Shown: positions 54,106 through 63,113, counted from the first letter of the stretch. The stretch is 64,000 nucleotides of DNA from JANOAR01 sp031411235 (GCA_031411235.1 JANOAR010000185.1:18065-82064), one strand, 5' to 3'. The notes: generated from the sequence alone by a model not told the origin. A program made the numbers and translations.

Positions 54106-56844
54106 ATGGCATTCTCGATCCGCAATATCTTCCAAAAGGAAAACCCGCAAGAGCAGTTGGCTACGGCTGGCGGTGGAGACAACCCCTTCACCATGTACTC
54201 AGCCAATCCAGGTGGAAACACGGGTAGCCCGTTTAGCCAAGCCTCCAGTGCCCCTGCGGGTGGCTCGCCTTTTGGCGCGTCCATTTTTAAAACCCTAGAC
54301 AATGAACCCATCGCTGGTAGCCCGGTAGGTGGTTGGGCAAGCCCGGGCAGCCCTGCGGGGAACACCGCTTCACCCTTCTCGCCCTTTGGCAGTAGCGGCC
54401 AAGCACCACTTACCGTGGCAGACATCCTGCCCCAGCTCCCGCCGGAGATGGTGCGGGCCAATGGTGCGCCGCTCGACCAACAAGTATCGCTTTCTGCCCC
54501 AACGCTGGAGGCCGCCCTGCGCAGTGGTCAGTTGGCTGTGCCCTTGTTTGAAGTTTATCGCGTCTGCCCGGCCCTCTTTCAGGTACCGGTCTCGCCGCAG
54601 GATCCACGACTTGTCCCCCTGCCACCGCAGAAGCTCTCGGCTCTCGTGCAAGGCCAACGCGCTGAGGCTGCCCCTGCTCAATTCGCCGAAATGCAGCAGC
54701 CGCCCATGGCCCAGGCGGAATCGCCCTTTGCCCAACTCGGCCAAAACGGAGCGTCGCCCTTTGCGGCCATGCCCTCGTCGGGGGAAAGTTTTCCTGGCCA
54801 CAACGCCGCCGCTCCCGCCCCGCTTGGCATGGTTCGCCCCGCTAGCACACTGCTGCCCCCCAAACGCCCCGCCGGTGTCCCCCCGAGCCAGCCCATGCAG
54901 CAGAATCCCGAGTTTGCCGTTGGCGCATCCCCCGTCGCCACATCTGCTCCTGCCCCGTCGCCATTTACAGCCAGTGCTCCTGCTTTTGGTGGGCAAGTTT
55001 TCACGCCGCCGATGCCAATGCCGATGCCTGGTGAAGCCTTTGGCGGTAGCCCCTTTGCTATGACCAGCGCAGCTTCGCCATTCTCCCCCTCGGCACCGAC
55101 GGGAGCGACTGACCGCATGGATCCCGAAGTGGGCACGCCCTCCTCACTCCTGTTTGGCCTCCACAGCACAAACGCCCAGCCTCCCGCCCAGCCCTTGCCA
55201 CAGGTGCCCTCGCCCTTTATGCCCCAGGCCTTTGCGCCTGCTGCGCCACCGCCGCAGGCCTCCCCACCGCCTGCGAATCCCTTCGCAGCAGCAGCTGCCG
55301 CCCCGCAGCCAGCGCAGGAAGCCCCGATGCCCTTCTTTACCGCTGCCCCTGCGCAGCCCCCCGTCTCCATCACGCCGCTGGCAGGCTTCAATTCCCCCTT
55401 TTCGACGCCACAAGCCTCATCCCCTGCACCAGCGAGCTACGCGTCCTTTGAGCCTGCGGCTCGTCCAGCCCCCGCACAACTGCCCCAACTGGGAGCCATC
55501 CCTTTCCAAGCACCGCCAACGTTCAACGAAGGCGCAGCCTCCGAACCACGCGCTGCCTTCCCCAGCTTCCCGCCCTTCCCTGGGCCTCTGGGCGCTGCCG
55601 CAGCCACACCTCCCTCCGCTCTACCGACAGCGGATGATACGGTGGAAATGAGCCTAGCCTCTATGCTCAAAGGTCAATTGCCGCAAAACCTTGGCTTTGA
55701 CCCCAACTTTATTCCCGCCTGGATCAATACGAAACTGAGTGCTACCGCCGTGCGCCAGCAGTTGCCCTCGGGCCGCGTTGTCATCGACTTGGGACAGATC
55801 ATCGACGGCACCGAAGCGTCCTTCCGTACCGTCATCGCGCATGGTCGTCGCGACTACCAAGTTCACATTCCCATCAATGAAATCTTCCATGCCCTGCCCC
55901 AGGTCGTCAGTGCAGCTCCACCAGCCGCAGCAGCGCCCGCGCCTCACGCTAGCAGCAGCTCTCCTGCGGGCCTCCTAGCCGCCCACTCGCCCTTTGCTAA
56001 TCCGTATAACCCCACGCCAGGTACAGGATTCGCAGCACCCGTCCAGCCCGTCTCTAGCAACGCGTTCGACCCCTTTGCCCCCAGCAGCTCAGCCTCGCCT
56101 CCTGCATCCCCCTTCGGTGGGTTTAACCTGGTTGCTCCCCAGGCGAAACAAGCCCCCCAAGCCAGCACTTTCCCCGAGGTCAATCCAGCCCCCACTAGCA
56201 ATGGATTCAGCAGCGGCTTCCTCACCTCCCTGCCCGAGCTGCAAGTCACCCTGGCGGATCGTCCCGACAAGCCCAGCACGCGCAACTGGGACAACACCAC
56301 ACCTCCCACTGCCGAGTCCCTCCCCCCGCTGCGCCCCGCCTCCAGCACACCTCTACCGCAAGCTCCTGCGATCCCCACATTCGACGCGACAGCCCCACCC
56401 AAGAGCGCTCGCCCAGCCTTCCCGTCCTTCGAGCTGGGCAATACCTTCGGCAGTTCCGAGCAGATGCTCCTGCGTGCCCTACTTGGAGCGGCGGAAAACC
56501 TCAGCCTGGAGCGCGTCGTCGAACTCACCGCCCAGCTCCCCGGCGTCCTCGCCGCCGCACTGGTGAAGCAAAGCAAAGTCATCGCCTATGCCGGGGCATC
56601 ATCGCCCGCCGCTAGCGCATTCCAGCAACAAGCAGCCTCGCTCGCCCAAAATTTAAAGCCCCTCGCCGCGCTCATCGGCATCCAGGAAGCTGAGACTTTC
56701 TCCATAACCACTGACGAGCGACTCATCACCTTCTCCTTCCAAGAAGCGGCCTCCTTGGGCATCCTGCACGACACCCAGGAATCCCCCACCGGACTGCGCG
56801 ATAAAATCACCCTCATCAGCCGCGAGCTTGCCCGCATGGCCTAG
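54106..56844 (+). CDS. Large disordered Ser-Pro-Phe-rich protein with C-terminal roadblock-like domain
   Basis: A 912-aa protein, mostly low-complexity with many SPF, GSPF and PNPF-type repeats and Pro/Ala-rich runs. Two more ordered segments are visible: about 101-178 (PLTVADILPQLPPEMVR, SGQLAVPLFEVYRVCPALF) and about 512-600 (MSLASMLKGQLPQNLGF, RRDYQVHIPINEIFHALPQ), which look like related modules. The last 130 residues (about 783-905; MLLRALLGAAENLSLERVV, LPGVLAAALVKQSKVIAYA) have roadblock/LC7 features. There is no signal peptide. It is immediately upstream of the MglA-like GTPase gene (44 bp) and is probably its scaffold or GTPase-activating partner. Confidence 0.75.
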   Translation: MAFSIRNIFQKENPQEQLATAGGGDNPFTMYSANPGGNTGSPFSQASSAPAGGSPFGASIFKTLDNEPIAGSPVGGWASPGSPAGNTASPFSPFGSSGQAPLTVADILPQLPPEMVRANGAPLDQQVSLSAPTLEAALRSGQLAVPLFEVYRVCPALFQVPVSPQDPRLVPLPPQKLSALVQGQRAEAAPAQFAEMQQPPMAQAESPFAQLGQNGASPFAAMPSSGESFPGHNAAAPAPLGMVRPASTLLPPKRPAGVPPSQPMQQNPEFAVGASPVATSAPAPSPFTASAPAFGGQVFTPPMPMPMPGEAFGGSPFAMTSAASPFSPSAPTGATDRMDPEVGTPSSLLFGLHSTNAQPPAQPLPQVPSPFMPQAFAPAAPPPQASPPPANPFAAAAAAPQPAQEAPMPFFTAAPAQPPVSITPLAGFNSPFSTPQASSPAPASYASFEPAARPAPAQLPQLGAIPFQAPPTFNEGAASEPRAAFPSFPPFPGPLGAAAATPPSALPTADDTVEMSLASMLKGQLPQNLGFDPNFIPAWINTKLSATAVRQQLPSGRVVIDLGQIIDGTEASFRTVIAHGRRDYQVHIPINEIFHALPQVVSAAPPAAAAPAPHASSSSPAGLLAAHSPFANPYNPTPGTGFAAPVQPVSSNAFDPFAPSSSASPPASPFGGFNLVAPQAKQAPQASTFPEVNPAPTSNGFSSGFLTSLPELQVTLADRPDKPSTRNWDNTTPPTAESLPPLRPASSTPLPQAPAIPTFDATAPPKSARPAFPSFELGNTFGSSEQMLLRALLGAAENLSLERVVELTAQLPGVLAAALVKQSKVIAYAGASSPAASAFQQQAASLAQNLKPLAALIGIQEAETFSITTDERLITFSFQEAASLGILHDTQESPTGLRDKITLISRELARMA

Positions 56845-56888
56845 CCAGATTCGCCCACGTCTTGCCACCCCACGCCAAACTCCCCAGC

Positions 56889-57599
56889 ATGGCCACCCTC
56901 CGAAAAGAAGACAACCTCATCTGCTTCAAAATCGTCTATTGCGGAGCAGCCCTTGGAGGCAAAACGACGAACCTCACCCAGATTCATTCCCGCCTCGCCC
57001 CGGCTGGACGAGGTGATCTCGTCTCCCTCTCCACCGCTGCGGATCGCACCTTGTTCTTCGACTTCCTCGCCATCGAAACCAACGTCCTCCAAGGCTACAA
57101 GACCCTCTTCCAGCTCTACACCGTCCCCGGCCAAATAAGCTACAACGCCACCCTGCAACTCGTCCTCAAGCAAGCCGACGCCATCGTCTTCGTCGCCGAC
57201 TCCCAGATCGACCGCCAGCGCGACAACATCCAAGCCTTTCAAAACCTCGACGCCAATCTGCGGCTCAACGGCGTCGCCCTCGACAAGCTCCCCCTTGTTC
57301 TCCAGTACAACAAGCGCGACCTCCCCAACGCCGCCCCCGTTGACTACATGGAATTCCTCCTCAACAACCGCCCCAAGCGGTACGTCAGCTTTGAAGCCGA
57401 CGCCGCTCGCGGCAGCAATGTCCTCGCCACCCTCAACGCCGTCTCCCAGCAACTCCTCAGCGGATTCCAAGACCGCCTGATCAGCGAGCGAATGGAAATC
57501 GAGCAAGAGCGATCCCTCACTCTCCAGCAAGACGACAATGACGACGAGCCCCCCGCGAACCGCCTCTCCCACACCGACTGGAAAACCCTAGCTGCGTAG
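56889..57599 (+). CDS. MglA-like Ras-superfamily GTPase
   Basis: A 236-aa protein. Motifs are IVYCGAALGGKTTNL (P-loop, about 16-29), TLFFDFLAIE (switch I region), YTVPGQISYNAT (G3, with the MglA-type TVPGQ) and QYNKRDLPN (G4). An extended C-terminus of about 40 residues (LISERMEIEQERSLTLQQ) goes beyond the GTPase core. MglA GTPases set cell polarity and position motility or type IV pili machines in Myxococcus, together with roadblock-type MglB. ATG 56889 is chosen over a longer frame from 56862. It lies 44 bp after the disordered roadblock protein gene and 117 bp before the MglB-like gene. Confidence 0.9.
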   Translation: MATLRKEDNLICFKIVYCGAALGGKTTNLTQIHSRLAPAGRGDLVSLSTAADRTLFFDFLAIETNVLQGYKTLFQLYTVPGQISYNATLQLVLKQADAIVFVADSQIDRQRDNIQAFQNLDANLRLNGVALDKLPLVLQYNKRDLPNAAPVDYMEFLLNNRPKRYVSFEADAARGSNVLATLNAVSQQLLSGFQDRLISERMEIEQERSLTLQQDDNDDEPPANRLSHTDWKTLAA

Positions 57600-57609
57600 A
57601 GAAGTTATG

Positions 57610-57700
57610 AGTTATGAATCATGAGTTATGAATGCCTGACGCAATCCAAATATCATCATCTTCAGCCCAGAAATTCATTCATAACTCATCATTCATAACT
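57610..57700. repeat. 25-bp inverted repeat in intergenic region of the GTPase locus
   Basis: The arms are 57610-57634 and 57676-57700 (25 bp, one mismatch) and each consists of two near-copies of agttatgaat. It lies between the MglA-like stop and the MglB-like start. AGTTATGAAT-type repeats of this sort are dispersed in many bacterial genomes. It could form a stem that shields or ends the upstream transcript. Confidence 0.75.
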
Positions 57701-57716
57701 CCTCCCTCCCCCCGCC

Positions 57717-58235
57717 ATGACTCAGCACTACACCATCCCCACTGAGCTAGGGCGCGAGCACCTCCAGCGCCTCTCCACCCTCGCCGATGTCAAGCATGTG
57801 GCCGTCCTTGATGCCGTCGGCCTTTGCCTCATCCACTCCGGTCACGAACCCGTCTCCACCATGCTCCTCACCGGCTGGACTGTCGTCGCCCGAGCCGCTT
57901 TTTCTGCAAGCGACGACCTCGGCCAACGTTGCGGCTGCGGCTCCTGCGAAGAATCCCTCCAGACCCACGCCGAAGGCGGCACCCTCATGCGCGCCATGCG
58001 AGGCGGCATGTTACTCGTGATCCAATTTGGAAAAAAAACCCCCGTTGGCACCCTCCGCATCACCGCCATGGAAGTCTGCGCCAGTCTCCCCGTCGCCTCC
58101 GAATCGCGCCTGCGGCCTACTCGCCCCGAAGCCCCGATTGCGCCCGTGACCAACGATCCCTTCGCCAACTCCTGGTCTAGCCCCACCACCATGCAGCGCA
58201 ACCACGGGCTCGTTTTGGAAGCCGAGTGCCAGTGA
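57717..58235 (+). CDS. MglB-like roadblock/LC7 protein with Cys cluster
   Basis: A 172-aa protein. The roadblock fold spans about 10-125, starting with HLQRLSTLADVKHVAVLDA and GLCLIHSGHE and closing with MLLVIQFGKKTPVGTLRI, the typical end strand. Unlike usual MglB proteins, it has the cluster QRCGCGSCEES (Cys 72, 74, 77) that could bind a metal or form disulfides. The C-terminal 45 residues are disordered. It is the second small partner of the MglA-like GTPase in this locus. The gene starts after the 25-bp inverted repeat. Confidence 0.75.
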   Translation: MTQHYTIPTELGREHLQRLSTLADVKHVAVLDAVGLCLIHSGHEPVSTMLLTGWTVVARAAFSASDDLGQRCGCGSCEESLQTHAEGGTLMRAMRGGMLLVIQFGKKTPVGTLRITAMEVCASLPVASESRLRPTRPEAPIAPVTNDPFANSWSSPTTMQRNHGLVLEAECQ

Positions 58236-58255
58236 AGAAAGCGAAGGCTGGAGCA

Positions 58256-58352
58256 GAGGACGGAAGATGCAGGATAGAAAGTCGAAGATAGAACATGGGA
58301 GATCGTAGTTCTCCAGGCGCTGGGTAGCCGCGCCAATATCTTCCGTCCTCTC
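58256..58352. repeat. 14-bp inverted repeat between MglB-like and permease genes
   Basis: Perfect arms agaggacggaagat (58256-58269) and atcttccgtcctct (58339-58352) enclose 69 bp. They lie between the stop of the MglB-like gene and the ABC-permease gene, just before its start. This may be a small mobile repeat or a transcript-end structure. No T-run follows it. Confidence 0.6.
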
Positions 58353-58372
58353 TCTTTCCTCCTCTCCTCCGA

Positions 58373-59704
58373 ATGGTCTCCTTTCTCGCCAAGCACCCCA
58401 TCCTCCGCCTCGTCCTCTCCCCGCAGCACCTCCGCCGCACCATGCTGCTCGGTATCAAGAGCATCTGGCTGCACAAACTGCGCTCCTTTCTCACCGCCCT
58501 CGGTGTCGTCTTTGGCGTCGCCTCCGTCGTCGCCATGCTCGCCATCGGCGAAGGTGCCAGCCATGAAGCCCAGGAACAAATCCGCAAGCTCGGCAGCAAC
58601 AACATCATCCTCGAAAGCGTCAAACCTACCGATAGCGGCGGCAACGTCAGCGACTCGCGCAGTATGGTCATCGAGTACGGACTCACTACCAAAGACATCC
58701 AGCAAATCCGCCGCACCATCCCCGGCATCTCCATCGTCGTCCCCAGCCGCATCATCCACGACCTCATCTGGAACCTCGATAAAAAAGAAGAAGGCCAGCT
58801 CATCGGTGCCCTCCCCATCTACCCGGAAATGCGCAACCGCAGCGTCCTCCAGGGCCGATTTTTCAACGACATGGAACTCGACGCCCGACTCCCCGTTTGC
58901 GTCATGAATGAGTCCTGCGCCCGCAAACTCTTCCCCCTCAGCACCCCCACTGGCAAAGCCGTCCGCGTACGCGGCAACTACTACAAAATCATTGGCATCA
59001 TCGAAGACGAAACTCGCCGAGTCGGCACCGACTCCTCCGGTTCATCCAGCAACAACAGCGAAAGCTCATCGCAAATCATCCTGCCCTTCAGCACCTTGCT
59101 CGATCAATATGGCGAGACCTACTTCCGTTTCCGCAGCGGCAGCTTCGAAGCCGAAAAAGTGGAATTCCACGAAGCCATCATCCGCGTCGATAGCGACGAC
59201 CACGTCACCAAGTGCGCCGACGCCGTGAAGCAAATCCTCACCAGCAACCACGAAAAAGAAGACTGGCGCATCATCGTCCCCATCGAGCTTTTGAGACAGG
59301 CCGAGCGCACCAAACAAATCTTCAGCATCGTCCTCGGCAGCATCGCCGCCATCTCCCTCCTCGTCGGCGGCATCGGCATCATGAATATCATGCTCGCCAG
59401 CGTCACCGAGCGCACCCGCGAGATCGGCATCCGCCGCGCCCTCGGTGCCCGCCAGGTGGACATCATCGTGCAATTCCTCATCGAAACCGTCCTCCTCTCC
59501 GGCGCAGGCGGCGTCCTCGGCGTCCTCCTCGGCCTCGCTATCCCCACCGCCGTCAGCCACTTCGCCGGCGTCACCACCGTCATCAAATTTTGGGCACCCA
59601 CCCTCGCCTTCACCATCTCCGTCGTCACTGGCATCGCCTTCGGCATCTACCCCGCCAAACGCGCTGCCATGATGAACCCCGTAGAAGCTCTGCGGCACGA
59701 ATAA
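58373..59704 (+). CDS. MacB/FtsX-type ABC transporter permease
   Basis: A 443-aa protein with the MacB permease plan: an N-terminal membrane helix after IKSIWLHKLRSFLTALGVVFG, a periplasmic domain of about 220 residues (MNESCARKLFPLSTPTGKA, IIGIIEDETRR), and three C-terminal membrane helices in the FtsX domain (LLVGGIGIMNIMLASVTER, REIGIRRALGARQVDI, FAISVV-like end). MacB-type systems move lipoproteins, peptides or signals across the envelope using a separate or fused ATPase; no ATPase gene is next to it in this window. It follows the GTPase locus, and co-transcription is possible but broken by the inverted repeat. Confidence 0.87.
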   Translation: MVSFLAKHPILRLVLSPQHLRRTMLLGIKSIWLHKLRSFLTALGVVFGVASVVAMLAIGEGASHEAQEQIRKLGSNNIILESVKPTDSGGNVSDSRSMVIEYGLTTKDIQQIRRTIPGISIVVPSRIIHDLIWNLDKKEEGQLIGALPIYPEMRNRSVLQGRFFNDMELDARLPVCVMNESCARKLFPLSTPTGKAVRVRGNYYKIIGIIEDETRRVGTDSSGSSSNNSESSSQIILPFSTLLDQYGETYFRFRSGSFEAEKVEFHEAIIRVDSDDHVTKCADAVKQILTSNHEKEDWRIIVPIELLRQAERTKQIFSIVLGSIAAISLLVGGIGIMNIMLASVTERTREIGIRRALGARQVDIIVQFLIETVLLSGAGGVLGVLLGLAIPTAVSHFAGVTTVIKFWAPTLAFTISVVTGIAFGIYPAKRAAMMNPVEALRHE

Positions 59705-60190
59705 AGAGTTAGGGCTGAGCACTCCCTGAAGCTGCAACCCAGTCCATAACCCAGCTCATCAAAAAAACCAAAGCAGCCGAGAGTATTCACCTGTCGCGCA
59801 CCGCGACCTACGGCTACCCAGCCAAGCGATGAAAAGTGCGTCAACTTTGTTGTTCGCTATTCTTTATATTTTATAATATGGTATTATTAGTATGCGCCAA
59901 TGAGCATGACTCTTTTTGGCTACCCCCTTTCTCTCTCACTGTCATTACTGGCAATGAATCTTCTCTAAAGTGAGAAAAAAGCCCGCTTTTTTCTAGATAT
60001 GTGAAATTAAAGGTTGCATTTCTGACAGATTTTCGCAAATATTCCTATTGTTCCCTTTACCTGTTAAACAGAACAGCCCACTAAATTATAATTTTTATAG
60101 TCTATCGGTTTTTACTCTTCATGAGATCAGCTTTTGGGGCTGCTCAAATAATTTCCCTGCCTACCTCCAAACTCCAATACTACCCACAAA
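59705..60190. other. AT-rich intergenic region with hairpin
   Basis: These 486 bp are clearly AT-rich compared with the genes on both sides. A perfect stem (agaaaaaagc 59973-59982, gcttttttct 59985-59994) could stop transcription in either direction. No open reading frame or RNA gene can be recognised. It probably contains the promoter of the following regulator gene. Confidence 0.5.
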
Positions 60191-60754
60191 ATGGCCGAAT
60201 TGCCCCCACCTGAATTAATGACCGTCAAAGAAACGGCAGAGTATCTTCGCATACCTCTGCCAACGGTTTATTACCTCGTCCAACGCGGGCAGCTTCCTGC
60301 GGTGCAGATCGGTGGCCGCTGGCGCATCAAGCGCAGCCTGCTCGATCGCGATGTGCTGCGCAAAGAAGATGAAGCAGGCCAACCCACCGTCATGGTGGTG
60401 GACGATGACCCAGCGCTCCAAGCCCTTTTTAAACAGTTCCTCAAAAAAGCAGGCTTCGGTAGGCTTGTGGTCGGCTCAGGAGCTGAAGCCATCGCCATGG
60501 CGAGAAAGCAGAAATTCGACTTCGTCTTCCTCGACCTCAAGCTTCCAGACATCCCCGGTGACGAAGTCTATACCCAGCTCAAAGAGATTTACCCCGACCT
60601 TCCCATCGTGGTCATCACTGGCTACCCTGACAGCGAAATCCTCAGTCGTATCCTATCTCACGGCCCCGTCACGGTGATCAAAAAGCCCATCGAGTATGAG
60701 CAACTTAACCGTGCCGTGAAGCAACTCGGCCACAAGGGAGCTGCAGACGCTTAA
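60191..60754 (+). CDS. HTH_17 DNA-binding domain fused to response-regulator receiver
   Basis: A 187-aa protein. Residues 8-58 form an excisionase/MerR-like helix-turn-helix (LMTVKETAEYLRIPLPTVYY, VQIGGRWRIKRSLLDRD). Residues 65-185 form a receiver domain with the acidic pocket VVDDDPAL (Asp 71-73), phosphoacceptor Asp 115 (FVFLDLKLPD), Thr 143 (VVITG) and Lys 165 (KKPIEYEQ). The DNA-binding domain precedes the receiver, the reverse of common response regulators. No sensor kinase gene is adjacent. It ends 2 bp before the end of the convergent ankyrin gene. Confidence 0.85.
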   Translation: MAELPPPELMTVKETAEYLRIPLPTVYYLVQRGQLPAVQIGGRWRIKRSLLDRDVLRKEDEAGQPTVMVVDDDPALQALFKQFLKKAGFGRLVVGSGAEAIAMARKQKFDFVFLDLKLPDIPGDEVYTQLKEIYPDLPIVVITGYPDSEILSRILSHGPVTVIKKPIEYEQLNRAVKQLGHKGAADA

Positions 60755-60756
60755 TT

Positions 60757-62205
60757 TTAGGGGGTAATCGTCCAAAGCTGGGCCGTTGCGTCGTGCGAGC
60801 GCAACGTCACCCGATTGGCGGAAACATGCTCAACCACGTAATCCCTACGCTGCGTCGAGACTTGGCTTGCGGTGGCAAACACATCGCCGACCACCGCCTC
60901 GAATTGAGCCCCGTCGCCGACAACCTCAAGCACCGCACAGAGTTCCCCCACACGCGTGGGAACATGGAGCAATAGCAGCGCAAGCTGGCCTGTGGTTTCG
61001 TGTTTTAAAATCGCGCTAGGCCACCACCAGCTAGGGAAAGCAGCACTCAAAGGTGGAGCGGTTTCATGCACACTCAACAGTGTCCACGGTAATCCGGGAA
61101 GAGCGGTGCCCAAAGCGACCTTTTGCACCGCTGGCACATCAAGCCGCCGCAATTCCACGCCTTCCGCACTGGCCGATTCCATGAGGCAAGGAAGCATCGC
61201 CTCGTGGAAACCTCGCCACACAAGCAACTTTGTAGGATCCCCAGAACTCATCGGTGAAAGCGCATCACCACCGATGATCTCACCATGCAACCGCCGTATT
61301 TTCTGGTTTCTCAAGGTTTTATCTTGGGGCAACGCCGCCGTGGCCGCCACCACCTGCGGACGCGACGTCACCACCTCCGGTAGCCCAACCGATGTATCCA
61401 CGACTTCTCGTAGATTTGCCCAGCCAGCCCACACCGCCCCAACACGCAATTCATCCGCCGTTAACTCAACCAAAAGTGACTTGAGGAGTGCGGCATTGCC
61501 CCCACTTTCTGCCACAATATCAGCGGCGCTTTTGCCATTTGAATCCAAGGCAAAACGATTCGAGCCACTGCGAAGGAGAAACTCAACCATGGGTCTATGT
61601 CCCGCCGCTGCCGCCTGCATCAGAGCCGTTCGACGTCGAGTGTCGTCCGCATACAGCAAGCTGGCACCGCCATGCAACAGCATGTCGGCGATTCCCACAT
61701 CACCCACCTCCGCTGCAGTTAGCAAAGCTGTATTGACCTCTGCTGGGCACACAGGCAGCAACGCCTCGACCATTTCACGGTGCTTCAGTCGCACGGCATG
61801 AACCAATACACCCGCAAAGTGATGCTGCTGCGCACTCGTATGATCCAACAACAGGCGAAGTACCTTCGCATTGCCAGAATCCACCGCAGCGGCCAAAAGG
61901 TCGTCCAGCGGCTCGGTTTTAGCAGCCATTTTAAGCAGCACTTCAACCGTGGCCACATTTCCAGCTTTGGCAGCACTTGCCAATGCCGAAATCCCCTTCG
62001 CATCCTTTACATCAACAGCCAATCCAGCCGCAATAAATTGGTTCACCACCGCTGCATCGCCCATTCGGGCAGCGCGATGAAACTCGCTAACCGAAAGCGA
62101 ATAACCGCGCTGTGCCATACTCTTCAGCGCCTTATCCTGAGCATCATCACAACTAACAACCATCCAAACGCAGATAAGAGCGAGTAGGTTGGAAAAGCGA
62201 TTCAT
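60757..62205 (-). CDS. Ankyrin-repeat lipoprotein
   Basis: A 482-aa protein. The N-terminal lipobox-like sequence LALICVWMVVSC puts a Cys at about residue 19. Ankyrin repeats run from about 40 to 240 (AAKAGNVATVEVLLKMA, AAEVGDVGIADMLLHGG, AAAAGHRPMVEFLLRSGS, SNGKSAADIVAESGG). The C-terminal 240 residues contain no recognised domain. Expected to be a membrane-anchored, periplasm-facing binding protein. It ends 2 bp from the convergent regulator gene and lies 38 bp downstream of galU. Confidence 0.85.
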   Translation of the reverse strand: MNRFSNLLALICVWMVVSCDDAQDKALKSMAQRGYSLSVSEFHRAARMGDAAVVNQFIAAGLAVDVKDAKGISALASAAKAGNVATVEVLLKMAAKTEPLDDLLAAAVDSGNAKVLRLLLDHTSAQQHHFAGVLVHAVRLKHREMVEALLPVCPAEVNTALLTAAEVGDVGIADMLLHGGASLLYADDTRRRTALMQAAAAGHRPMVEFLLRSGSNRFALDSNGKSAADIVAESGGNAALLKSLLVELTADELRVGAVWAGWANLREVVDTSVGLPEVVTSRPQVVAATAALPQDKTLRNQKIRRLHGEIIGGDALSPMSSGDPTKLLVWRGFHEAMLPCLMESASAEGVELRRLDVPAVQKVALGTALPGLPWTLLSVHETAPPLSAAFPSWWWPSAILKHETTGQLALLLLHVPTRVGELCAVLEVVGDGAQFEAVVGDVFATASQVSTQRRDYVVEHVSANRVTLRSHDATAQLWTITP

Positions 62206-62243
62206 CTGTCAGCAACCTTGTCTTATCTTTAACAAAGGCAAGC

Positions 62244-63113
62244 TCACAAACCCTGCAACCACTCGCGCAGAGCCGTTGCTATCTCAAGGCGCTGCAAACC
62301 AAAGTGGACATTTGCTTTGATGAAATCGAGCTTGTTTCCTATATCGTGGCGCTGTCCTTCAAATTTCAGGCCATACAACGGTTCGGCAGCCATCATGGCC
62401 GCCATCGCATCCGTCAACTGTAGCTCGCCACCTTTGCCTGGAGGTGTGCGATCGAGGTGATCAAAAATGCTCGCACTCAAAACATACCGAGCACTAACGG
62501 CCAGCCTGGAGGGAGCGGATTCAACGGAAGGCTTTTCAACGAACTGCGTGGCTCGAATCACACCTGGCTCCACTTCATCGCCCCCCATAATGCCGTAACG
62601 GCTCACCTTCTCCTCCGGCACCTCCTGCAATGCCACAGCCGAGCCACCGTATTTCTCCACTACATCGGCGAGCTGGCGAGTGATGGGCCGAGCCGTATCA
62701 CGAGTCGTAACGACTGTATCTCCCAACAACAGCGCAAAAGCTTCATTGCCCACGAACGCCTTGGCATACCGGACCGCATCACCAAGCCCGCCCATTTTAG
62801 GTTGCCAGATGAAATGGATATTCGCCATTTCTTGAAGTCTGCGCAACTCATCTAATTCAGCCGACTTGCCTTTGGCTTGCAGATCCACTTCCAAATCCAC
62901 CGCAGGATGGAAATGCTCCTCAATCGCGCGTTTTCCCCGACTGATGACCATCAAAATATCCGTGATACCCGAAGCTACCGCTTCCTCCACCACGTACTGA
63001 ATCACCGGCTTATCCACCAGAGGCAGCATCTCTTTTGGTACCGCCTTGGAGATGGGGAGGAATCGAGTGCCATAGCCAGCGGCAGGGATGACGGCTTTGC
63101 GAACCTTGAGCAT
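62244..63113 (-). CDS. galU: UTP-glucose-1-phosphate uridylyltransferase
   Basis: A 289-aa protein of normal GalU length. The N-terminal nucleotide-binding signature is AVIPAAGYGTRFLP, with PKEMLPLVDKPVIQY (Lys contacting the sugar phosphate). Also seen are EAFALLLGDTVV (Asp metal ligand), QFVEKPSVES and GGELQLTDAM. GalU makes UDP-glucose from UTP and glucose-1-phosphate, feeding cell-envelope and exopolysaccharide synthesis. It is probably co-transcribed with the ankyrin gene 38 bp downstream. Confidence 0.93.
   Translation of the reverse strand: MLKVRKAVIPAAGYGTRFLPISKAVPKEMLPLVDKPVIQYVVEEAVASGITDILMVISRGKRAIEEHFHPAVDLEVDLQAKGKSAELDELRRLQEMANIHFIWQPKMGGLGDAVRYAKAFVGNEAFALLLGDTVVTTRDTARPITRQLADVVEKYGGSAVALQEVPEEKVSRYGIMGGDEVEPGVIRATQFVEKPSVESAPSRLAVSARYVLSASIFDHLDRTPPGKGGELQLTDAMAAMMAAEPLYGLKFEGQRHDIGNKLDFIKANVHFGLQRLEIATALREWLQGL

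Noticed and set aside
54678..55391. Gly/Ala-rich minus-strand frame within the roadblock-rich gene
   Set aside because: Its composition mirrors the Pro/Ala-rich plus-strand protein; no independent support.
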